12,744 nt of DNA, taken from NCBI GenBank assembly GCA_000495415.1, contig AWGX01000795.1, positions 1-12,744 of the forward strand, read 5' to 3'. This DNA is from Smithella sp. ME-1 (lineage in GTDB: Bacteria; Desulfobacterota; Syntrophia; Syntrophales; Smithellaceae). The number at the start of each line of letters is the position of its first letter. Position 1 is the stretch's first letter. Position numbers and translations under genes: made by a program. The notes beneath the pieces were generated by a model, which ran no database searches, was not told the DNA's origin, and saw only the letters and a list, made by a program, of their open reading frames with translations. This document shows, piece after piece, positions 7,338 through 12,744 of this stretch.

Positions 7338-8444
7338 TTAGGCCATTATCAGACCTTCTAACATTGAAAATGCCCTTGCATTCCTGAACCACAGCTCGAT
7401 GTTATGTTCACGGATAAGGCCATGTCCTCCCAATATCGACACACCATAATCAGAAATCTTAAATGCCTGCTCAGCAGCATACGTCTTGGTTAGATAGGAG
7501 ATCCTCAAAAGCTCGTTATTCATTGCTTCTCCCTGGTCTGCTGTCCAGGCCGCTTTCCAGGTCATAGATCTCATTCCTTCAATTTCTATGGCTGCATCGG
7601 CAAGCATAAATGCGATTGACTGACGTGTGGCAATAGGAAATCCGAAAGCTACACGTTCTTTTGCATATTTGATGGAGTAATCCAGTACTGCCTGTGAAAC
7701 ACCGACCATTGTGGCGGAAAGTCCGATACGGGAAAGACATAATAGTCTTGTGTAATCAATTCCCTTTTCCCCACCGAGACAATTTTCGACAGGTACCGTG
7801 CAATCTTTAAAGGCTACCCTGTAAAGAGGGAGAGCATTGAGTCCCATATTCTTTTCCTTTTCTACCAGAGAGACTCCAGCGGTGTTTTTATCGACGATAA
7901 AAGCACCGGTACCTTTATCTGTTGAAGCAATTACGAGCATGTATTCTGCCTGATCTGCCATAGGAACCATGCATTTTTCTCCGTTTAACATATAACTATC
8001 CTTACTCAGGACAGCTTTTGTTTGCACGTTAAACGGATCATAAGAAATGGAGTGTTCCATTATGGCCAGGGTTCCAACCTTGTATTTGTCGCCGCAGAAA
8101 GTTGGAAGGTATTTCTTCTTCTGCGCATCCGTTCCCATTTCCAGAATGGGCAACACAAAAAGATTTGGCGCCATTGCCGCGAGAGACAATGAAAGATCGC
8201 CATGGGCAAGTGCCTCTGCCATGATGACATTATTAAGGCAAGATTTGTTAAACCCATATCCGCCATACTCTTCAGGTATGATATTTGCTGTAAGTCCCAG
8301 CCCCCATGTTTTTTCAAGAAAATCCGGTGGAATTTCAAATTTCTCATCGCAATCCCTTGAAATCGGTCTTAATTCATCAGCCGCAAAACTTTCCATGGAT
8401 TCTTTTATCTGTCGTTGATCTTCATCCAAACTAAATGTTGACAT
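7338..8444 (-). CDS. Acyl-CoA dehydrogenase, divergent subunit with altered FAD signature and short C-terminus
   Basis: A 368-residue ACAD-family protein. The N-terminal helical domain (about 1-120) is typical (FSLDEDQRQIKE; IIPEEYGGYGF at 55-65). The middle domain has LNGEKCMVPMADQAEY (153-168). The C-terminal domain has AKERVAFGFPIATRQSIAFM (261-280) and ILGGHGLIRE (337-346). Two departures stand out. Where the family has xTEPxxGSD this protein has AIMEHSISYDPF (127-138). It also ends in RAFSMLEGLIMA, so Glu363 occupies the catalytic-base position but the final helix of about 15-20 residues is missing. The DNA shows a proper TAA and no in-frame continuation, so this is the native end. The start is fixed by the strong ribosome site AAGGAGGT. 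It is first in the operon, divergent from the TetR gene. It may be a degenerate partner of the following ACAD in a heteromer, or an enzyme of altered specificity. Confidence 0.92.
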   Translation of the reverse strand: MSTFSLDEDQRQIKESMESFAADELRPISRDCDEKFEIPPDFLEKTWGLGLTANIIPEEYGGYGFNKSCLNNVIMAEALAHGDLSLSLAAMAPNLFVLPILEMGTDAQKKKYLPTFCGDKYKVGTLAIMEHSISYDPFNVQTKAVLSKDSYMLNGEKCMVPMADQAEYMLVIASTDKGTGAFIVDKNTAGVSLVEKEKNMGLNALPLYRVAFKDCTVPVENCLGGEKGIDYTRLLCLSRIGLSATMVGVSQAVLDYSIKYAKERVAFGFPIATRQSIAFMLADAAIEIEGMRSMTWKAAWTADQGEAMNNELLRISYLTKTYAAEQAFKISDYGVSILGGHGLIREHNIELWFRNARAFSMLEGLIMA

Positions 8445-8626
8445 TCCTACCTCCTTTTTTAGCTTTTGTAATAACCAATGTTTTAAAGATATTTATTTCA
8501 AAACCAAAAACTTTTTAATACTAGGACAACTTTGTAACGCGGTCATTTAAAAAAACAACCAAAAATTAAAACAAACAAAAACAGCATGCGCAGAATTTCG
8601 TCTGTTCTAAATTTGTCACAAAATTG

Positions 8627-8642
8627 CTTACCGATTGGTAAG
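8627..8642. promoter_or_regulatory. Candidate TetR-family operator
   Basis: CTTACC-GATT-GGTAAG is a perfect 6 bp inverted repeat with a 4 nt centre, the size and symmetry bound by TetR-family dimers. It lies in the divergent region between a TetR gene and an acyl-CoA dehydrogenase operon, an arrangement in which such regulators commonly repress both sides. It overlaps the position where the -10 box of a - strand promoter with TTGACA at 8662-8667 would fall. Binding is inferred, not shown. Confidence 0.6.
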
Positions 8643-8667
8643 TACTAGAAAAAATAATGCGTGTCAA
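8639..8667 (-). promoter_or_regulatory. Candidate promoter of the ACAD operon
   Basis: A perfect -35 TTGACA on the - strand (8662-8667). A 17 nt spacer puts the -10 at 8639-8644, where the sequence is TACTTA, a poor match that lies inside the palindrome. The weak -10 lowers confidence. If used, the transcript would have a leader of about 185 nt. Confidence 0.3.
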
Positions 8668-8714
8668 TCTCTTTTTCAAAATATTTCTATCTTTATGTTG
8701 AATACTGTGGTATG

Positions 8715-8720
8715 TATAAT
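8715..8720 (+). promoter_or_regulatory. Candidate -10 box of the TetR gene
   Basis: A perfect TATAAT 132 nt upstream of the TetR start codon. No good -35 lies at 16-18 nt spacing, so it may need an activator or not be used. The second inverted repeat begins 14 nt downstream, where the start of the transcript would be. Confidence 0.3.
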
Positions 8721-8734
8721 ATATAAAATATAAA

Positions 8735-8762
8735 CAATAACTTATATAATGATAAGTTGTTG
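8735..8762. repeat. Inverted repeat in the TetR leader
   Basis: CAATAACTTAT (8735-8745) and ATAAGTTGTTG (8752-8762) are complementary over 11 bp with one mismatch and a 6 nt centre. It sits just downstream of the TATAAT box. Its sequence differs from the 8627-8642 palindrome, so it is either a site for another protein or an RNA hairpin in the leader. Confidence 0.45.
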
Positions 8763-8851
8763 CTGTAAAGTGTGTTGAATTAGCTGAATAGGAGCCGTAA
8801 AATATTAAATATTATATTTACCACATGGTTTTACCTCTATAGTGTTTAATT

Positions 8852-9508
8852 ATGGAAAAATTAAAGAAAACAATCAGAAAACATTCTTCCGCCAATGAAA
8901 AAAATGCCAGAGAAAGAATATTACAGGCAGCCAGAGAAGTGTTTTCATCGTATTCGTTTACAACTGCCAGTACGCGCATGATTGCCAAGCAGGCTGGTGT
9001 AGAACATCCGATGATTCATTATTATTTCGGTTCCAAAGAAAAACTATTCTACGAAATGGCCGAAGCTATTTATAATGAGACAAGACCGGTGCAGGAATCC
9101 TGGTATGAAGGTCTTGATACTATGTCGTTTAAGGAAGGATTTTCGCTTTTCATCGACCGAATGCTTGATTACACCATGGACAAACCAGAAGCTTTGCGTA
9201 TAGCTGCTCTTAATGCGGTTAACATCGGTAATATCGAAGAAATACCCGGTTATCGTTTTATCATCATGAGCATGGCAGCCATGAGACGTGGCATGGAAGA
9301 AAAACTGACCCTACGGGGATCGAGCCGTGAAATAGAGATGTTTATTTATTGTTTTTACAGTCTTATGATATCTTTAGTCGGAGCCAGATCGTGCCAGGCC
9401 CAGATACTGAACATGAATCCGTTAGAGGAAAAGTATCGAACATGGGTGAAAGACGCCGCCATGACCCTCTTCTTCCCCTGGTTTAAGAAGATTCTTGTCG
9501 GTCAATGA
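8852..9508 (+). CDS. TetR/AcrR-family transcriptional regulator
   Basis: A 218-residue protein. The N-terminal TetR domain (about 19-65) shows NARERILQAAREVF, a helix-turn-helix at about 38-59 and the signature YYFGSKEKLFYEM (57-69). The C-terminal half (about 80-218) is helical with a hydrophobic pocket region and is variable, as usual for the ligand domain. The frame is closed by a TAG 10 nt upstream, so the ATG at 8852 is the only start; the ribosome site is weak. The gene is divergent from the acyl-CoA dehydrogenase operon and followed on the same strand by a START-domain lipid-binding protein. This suggests a repressor that senses an acyl-CoA or lipid and releases the palindrome at 8627-8642. 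The family call is sure; the ligand is inference. Confidence 0.94.
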   Translation: MEKLKKTIRKHSSANEKNARERILQAAREVFSSYSFTTASTRMIAKQAGVEHPMIHYYFGSKEKLFYEMAEAIYNETRPVQESWYEGLDTMSFKEGFSLFIDRMLDYTMDKPEALRIAALNAVNIGNIEEIPGYRFIIMSMAAMRRGMEEKLTLRGSSREIEMFIYCFYSLMISLVGARSCQAQILNMNPLEEKYRTWVKDAAMTLFFPWFKKILVGQ

Positions 9509-9605
9509 TAGAAATTCCATAGAAATAATATTTAATAAAAAATAATATACAATATCCTGTCTAAAATGATAACAAACGTTACTGTGTCTAGATATCATCA
9601 AAAAT

Positions 9606-10313
9606 ATGTACAGGCGAAAAATAATTATGTTGAAGTTAATTAACCTCAATAAGTTAATCTTTATTATCGTTGCTATAAGCATTGCAACTACGTGGGCAGC
9701 AGATGACGGCTGGAAAAAAATCGGAGAATCAGATGGTATTGCGGGCTACACCCGTCCGACTGTCAGAAGCGGTGTTGATGAAATCAAAGCTGTGGGTATT
9801 GTGGATGCTCCTATTGCTGTTGTCGAGGCAGCTATTCGTGATATTTCCATAATGCCGCAATATATATTTTTGTGCAAAGAATCTTTCGTAATCAATACAC
9901 CGGAAATGAAAAGTGAGGGAGATGTTATCTTTTTTTATAGTCTGACCGATTTGCCCTTTCCCTTAAGCAATCGAGATGTTGTGGCAAAAGCTTTATGGTC
10001 AGTGGATAAATCAAAAGGTGCTATCTATTGTCATTCGGAGGGAGTAAAAACTGCATATAAGCAGAATAAAGATGTCGTGCGAATGCCGTTGTCTATCACT
10101 AATTGTAAACTGGTACCAAAAGGCGCAGACAAGACCGAAGTGACCTACCAGGTTCTTGGTGATCCGGGTGGGAAATTGCCTCATTCCCTTGTCAGTATGC
10201 TCACCAAAAATTACGGCATCAAGACCATAGCCGGACTCAGGCAAATGGTTAAAAAGGATAAATTCAAGAATGTGAAAAAGGTTGTCACTACCACAGAGAA
10301 ACTCAAACGCTAA
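9606..10313 (+). CDS. Secreted START-domain lipid-binding protein
   Basis: A 235-residue protein with a signal peptide: basic N-terminus, hydrophobic core at about 14-28, and probable cleavage after TWA (about residue 31). The mature part is a single START/SRPBCC domain. Recognisable are GWKKIGESDGIAGYTRP near its start, the FFYSLTDLPFPLSNRDVV segment (109-126) and the closing DPGGKLPHSLVSMLTKN (186-202) with the amphipathic C-terminal helix that caps the lipid cavity. Bacterial START proteins bind hydrophobic ligands such as lipids or sterol-like molecules, here in the periplasm. The last 20 residues are lysine-rich. A second start at 9627 (Met8) would still leave a good signal peptide; neither start has a clear ribosome site, so the true one is uncertain. 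It lies 97 nt after the TetR gene, possibly co-transcribed. The ligand is unknown. Confidence 0.88.
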   Translation: MYRRKIIMLKLINLNKLIFIIVAISIATTWAADDGWKKIGESDGIAGYTRPTVRSGVDEIKAVGIVDAPIAVVEAAIRDISIMPQYIFLCKESFVINTPEMKSEGDVIFFYSLTDLPFPLSNRDVVAKALWSVDKSKGAIYCHSEGVKTAYKQNKDVVRMPLSITNCKLVPKGADKTEVTYQVLGDPGGKLPHSLVSMLTKNYGIKTIAGLRQMVKKDKFKNVKKVVTTTEKLKR

Positions 10314-10375
10314 TCCATGTAATAATAGAAAAATATATTGTCAAAGAAATATTCAAATACTAATAATAAATCCAC

Positions 10376-12481
10376 CTATTCCTTTGCTCCGGCTTGTTCC
10401 AATATTGTTATAATTTCTCTCCAGCCTTTCTTTTTTGCTATCTTCAGAGCAGTATATTCGACACCATCAATATTCGTTTTTACATTCATGTTAGCACCTT
10501 TTTCCAGAAGAATTTTGACGATATCTTTGTGACCACCGGTAGATGCCATCATCAAAGGCGTTGCGTCATTGATGTTTCGGACATTCACATCAGCACCTTT
10601 TTCCAAAAGAAGTTTGACAACTTCCGTAAGGCCGTTTTGTGACGCTCTAAATAGAGCAGTTGCGTTGTCGGAATCTCGTTCATTGATATCTGCACCTTTA
10701 TCCAAAAGCAGTTTAACAACTTCCGTATATCGATTCGGCGATGCGAATAGATTTTTATTAAGTCTCATATCACCGCTCTTTGTCCGGCCACAAGCGGATG
10801 CTCCTATTAGAGCATTATAACCATCGCTGCTTTTTACATTAACGTCCGCACCCTTATCCAAGAGTAGTTTTACTATCTCCACATATCCGTTATAAGATGC
10901 CAGCATTAGAGGTGTTGCTCCATCTCTGTATATTGATGCGATAACCCTTCTTGGACCGCCTGAAGCTCTTTTAGCGTTCACATCAGCGCCCTTATCCAAT
11001 AAAAGTTTAACAACTTCTGTTTGACCGCTGCTGGCTGCCATGAACAGAGCCGTTGAACCATCATAAGTATTCTTTAAGTTGACATTAGCCCCTTTGTCTA
11101 ATAGTAAATTGATTGTTTTTATTTGACCATTTTCCGAAGCGGCCATTAAAGCTGAATAGCCTTCCTTATCTGTTAAATTGACATCAACGCCTTTATCCAG
11201 AAGCAGTTTAACAAAGTTCAAAGAACCATCTTTTGATGCCGTAATCAGAGCATATGGGATATTATTAATATCTTTTAAATTAAAAGTAGCACCTTTATCC
11301 AAAAGAAGTTTAACAATATCCTCCCGTTCATTTCCTAAGGCTGACAAAAGAGCTGTAATACCTTTTGTGCCATTGATGGTGGCTTCTATGTTAGGGTCAG
11401 CTCCTCTGTCCAACAAGAATTTGACGACCTCTGCGTGTCCTTTTTGTGAAGCACACATCAAGGGCGTTGCTCCATAAGTGGTGTCCCTTGCATCAACGCT
11501 AGCGCCCTTCTGCAGAAGAAGTTTGACGATTTCCAAATAGCCGTTGTCTGATGCCCACCAAAGGGCTGTTGCGCCTTTAGTTGTTTCTCGTGTGTCTACA
11601 TTTGCGCCTCTATCCAAAAGAATTTTTACGACATCCGTATGGCCTTTATCCGCAGCCCAAATCAAGGAAGTAAAGCCCGTACCATCTTTAGTATTTATAT
11701 CAGTGCCGTTATCTAATAGGAATTTAACGATTTCTGCATTACCGATATAAGATGCCAATGTTAGAGCGCTTGAACTATTTTTTTTATCTTTGACATTAAG
11801 ATCGGCATGCTTGTTCACAAGAAGCTTTACTATTTCATTATGTCCCTTTTGAGATGCCCATATTAGAGCAGTTGAGCCATCGATAGTGCTTTTTATATTT
11901 ACGTCAGCTCCCTTATCCAAAAGCAGTTTTACAACTTCTTTGTGACCACCTTCCGATGCCACCATCAGAGCTGTGAATCCATTGGAGTCTTTTGTATTTA
12001 TGCCAGATCCCCTGTCTAAGAGGCTTTTAACAATTTTTTCATAGCCTTTATTTGCTGCCCATATCAACGCAGGGTAGCCGGTGACGGCTTCTATTTGATT
12101 TGCATCAGCACCTTTATCCAAAAGGAGTTTTACGACATCAGCATGATTGTTCTGCAATGAGACCACCAGAGCAGTAAATCCATTAGGGACATCTTTTATA
12201 TTTACATCGGCGCCCTTATTCAAAAGGAATTTAACAATTTCCGTATATCCTTTTTCTGATGCCGATATCAAAGCAGTGGTACCTTTCTCCATACCGAACT
12301 CATATTTTTTTACTACCATTGCATTGATATCTGCACCTTCCGCAAGTGCGCTTTGCACTCCTTGCAGATTGCCTGTTTCAGCGGCTTGAATCAATTTATC
12401 ATTTTTGTCTGATATGCCTGCCTCGGCAAAAATCACTGACATCAGAAGAATGAAAAAAATAGAAAACAGTATTCGTTTCAT
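10376..12481 (-). CDS. Secreted ankyrin-repeat protein, 19 repeats
   Basis: A 701-residue protein. A signal peptide (about 1-21, cleavage after AEA, no lipobox cysteine) is followed by about 19 ankyrin repeats from residue 24 to the end, most of 33-35 residues with the core TALxxASxxGHxEVVKLLLDKGADVN. The repeats are regular except for two insertions: RASGGPRRVIASIYR at about 505-519, and about 21 extra residues at 564-584 that include a cysteine close to the repeat start. There is no membrane anchor or other domain. Ankyrin arrays bind proteins; a periplasmic or exported location implies a partner outside the cytoplasm. The ATG has a good ribosome site (GAGGGG, 6 nt spacing). The gene converges on the START gene, 62 nt apart, with no clear terminator between them. 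No enzymatic function can be read, and the partner is unknown. I see no secretion signal beyond the Sec peptide. Confidence 0.93.
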   Translation of the reverse strand: MKRILFSIFFILLMSVIFAEAGISDKNDKLIQAAETGNLQGVQSALAEGADINAMVVKKYEFGMEKGTTALISASEKGYTEIVKFLLNKGADVNIKDVPNGFTALVVSLQNNHADVVKLLLDKGADANQIEAVTGYPALIWAANKGYEKIVKSLLDRGSGINTKDSNGFTALMVASEGGHKEVVKLLLDKGADVNIKSTIDGSTALIWASQKGHNEIVKLLVNKHADLNVKDKKNSSSALTLASYIGNAEIVKFLLDNGTDINTKDGTGFTSLIWAADKGHTDVVKILLDRGANVDTRETTKGATALWWASDNGYLEIVKLLLQKGASVDARDTTYGATPLMCASQKGHAEVVKFLLDRGADPNIEATINGTKGITALLSALGNEREDIVKLLLDKGATFNLKDINNIPYALITASKDGSLNFVKLLLDKGVDVNLTDKEGYSALMAASENGQIKTINLLLDKGANVNLKNTYDGSTALFMAASSGQTEVVKLLLDKGADVNAKRASGGPRRVIASIYRDGATPLMLASYNGYVEIVKLLLDKGADVNVKSSDGYNALIGASACGRTKSGDMRLNKNLFASPNRYTEVVKLLLDKGADINERDSDNATALFRASQNGLTEVVKLLLEKGADVNVRNINDATPLMMASTGGHKDIVKILLEKGANMNVKTNIDGVEYTALKIAKKKGWREIITILEQAGAKE
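10391..12416. repeat. Tandem coding repeats of the ankyrin array
   Basis: About nineteen imperfect units of 99-105 bp (longer where insertions occur) encode the ankyrin repeats. The best-conserved stretch on the + strand is of the form CCTTTATCCAAAAG followed by AGTTT.AC, recurring once per unit. Similar neighbouring units make the region prone to unequal recombination and to assembly collapse. Confidence 0.85.
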
Positions 12482-12553
12482 GTGATACCCCTCAATAATT
12501 TATTTGCCAGGTGCTTTTGTATAAATGAAGATTGTTCAATAAAAATATTTAGT

Positions 12554-12582
12554 TTTGTAAATTATTCAAAATCAGATGTCAA
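12554..12582 (-). promoter_or_regulatory. Likely sigma-70 promoter of the ankyrin gene
   Basis: On the - strand, TTGACA (12577-12582) and TACAAA (12554-12559) are separated by exactly 17 nt: a perfect -35 with a 4/6 -10. Transcription would begin near 12547, giving a leader of about 66 nt before the ATG. Confidence 0.5.
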
Positions 12583-12611
12583 TTAGAAATACTGTAATAA
12601 AGACTTCTCAT

Positions 12612-12625
12612 CCCGATAAATCGGG
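12612..12625. repeat. Small GC-rich palindrome upstream of the ankyrin gene
   Basis: CCCGAT-AA-ATCGGG is a perfect 6 bp inverted repeat that stands out in very AT-rich surroundings. It has no U-tract on either side, so it is not an ordinary terminator. It lies 30 nt upstream of the -35 box and could be an operator or a copy of a dispersed short repeat. Confidence 0.5.
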
Positions 12626-12691
12626 GTTCAAAGTAACAAACTTAATTATTCTCATTAGAGATATTTATTCCTAATAGAAAGATTTAATGGT

Positions 12692-12729
12692 AAAGAAATC
12701 GGCGGATATTATACCAATTCGATTTCTTT
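12692..12729. promoter_or_regulatory. Extended -10 element enclosed by a 10 bp inverted repeat
   Basis: AAAGAAATCG (12692-12701) and CGATTTCTTT (12720-12729) are perfect inverted repeats 18 nt apart. Between them the - strand carries TGGTATAAT (12708-12716), a consensus extended -10 box pointing towards the ankyrin gene; the -35 position (TTAGCC at 16 nt) is weak. The arms bracket the box almost symmetrically, suiting a repressor site. Alternatively the repeat is a hairpin related to a gene beyond the window edge. Confidence 0.45.
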
Positions 12730-12744
12730 GGCTAACTTTGTTGG

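Larger units (their letters stand above)
8445..8851. promoter_or_regulatory. Divergent control region between the ACAD operon and the TetR gene
   Basis: A 407 bp AT-rich non-coding stretch. It holds the ACAD leader, the CTTACC-N4-GGTAAG palindrome (8627-8642), a perfect TTGACA on the - strand (8662-8667), a perfect TATAAT on the + strand (8715-8720) and a second inverted repeat (8735-8762). No open reading frame in it looks coding. Its length and two palindromes fit control of both directions by the TetR protein. Confidence 0.6.

Noticed and set aside
8825..8842. A five-codon frame (MVLPL) just upstream of the TetR start
   Set aside because: Too short and without a well-spaced ribosome site; no sign of a leader-peptide attenuator.
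8445..8851. Sigma-54 (-24/-12) promoters, looked for here and in the other intergenic regions because a sigma-54 activator is encoded
   Set aside because: No GG-N10-GC element with good flanks was found; the nearest candidates had the wrong spacing.
10391..12416. A regular repeat array that at first glance resembles a CRISPR or satellite array
   Set aside because: The 99-105 bp units keep one open frame and encode ankyrin repeats; there are no identical short repeats with unique spacers.

Overview
The window holds nine protein genes in an AT-rich bacterial chromosome segment with compact Gram-negative features: a periplasmic sensor kinase, a sigma-54 activator, secreted proteins with signal peptides, and Shine-Dalgarno sites before several genes. 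The mix of paired acyl-CoA dehydrogenases, paired hotdog (MaoC-type) dehydratases, a B12-binding radical SAM protein and an NtrC-type regulator is typical of anaerobic fatty-acid or aromatic-acid degraders of the Desulfobacterota (the former Deltaproteobacteria). That placement is inferred from gene content; there is no rRNA or marker gene here to prove it.

Left part (1-4395): a membrane histidine kinase (+) converges on an NtrC-family response regulator (-). The two end 48 bp apart, with a weak terminator hairpin whose 3' arm overlaps the regulator's stop codon. Upstream of the regulator on the same strand are two small hotdog genes, a FAS1-type dehydratase half and a MaoC hydratase half carrying the catalytic Asp/His. 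They are only 10 nt apart and probably form one heteromeric hydratase. A roughly 410 bp stretch without a convincing gene follows; it contains a 31-codon coding-like remnant.

Middle part (4396-8851): a B12-binding radical SAM protein lies downstream of two tandem acyl-CoA dehydrogenases, separated from them by the clearest intrinsic terminator in the window. The two dehydrogenases are 22 nt apart with strong ribosome sites. One has the canonical FAD signature; the other lacks it and has a shortened C-terminus. The pair is transcribed divergently from a TetR regulator, and the 407 bp between them holds a clean inverted repeat (CTTACC-N4-GGTAAG) that is the best operator candidate.

Right part (8852-12744): the TetR gene is followed on the same strand by a secreted START-domain lipid-binding protein. 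Converging on it is a large secreted protein made almost wholly of 19 ankyrin repeats. Its upstream region carries a good sigma-70 type promoter, a small GC-rich hairpin, and at the window edge an extended -10 element flanked by a perfect 10 bp inverted repeat.

Read together, the TetR/ACAD/MaoC genes look like a regulated acyl-CoA beta-oxidation module (oxidation to enoyl-CoA, then hydration), possibly with lipid sensing or transport by the START protein. I see no CRISPR array, transposase, integrase, phage gene, tRNA or rRNA. No wholly new system is evident. The most distinctive points are the two adjacent 'split' enzyme pairs, the divergent ACAD, the operator architecture and the secreted ankyrin protein.
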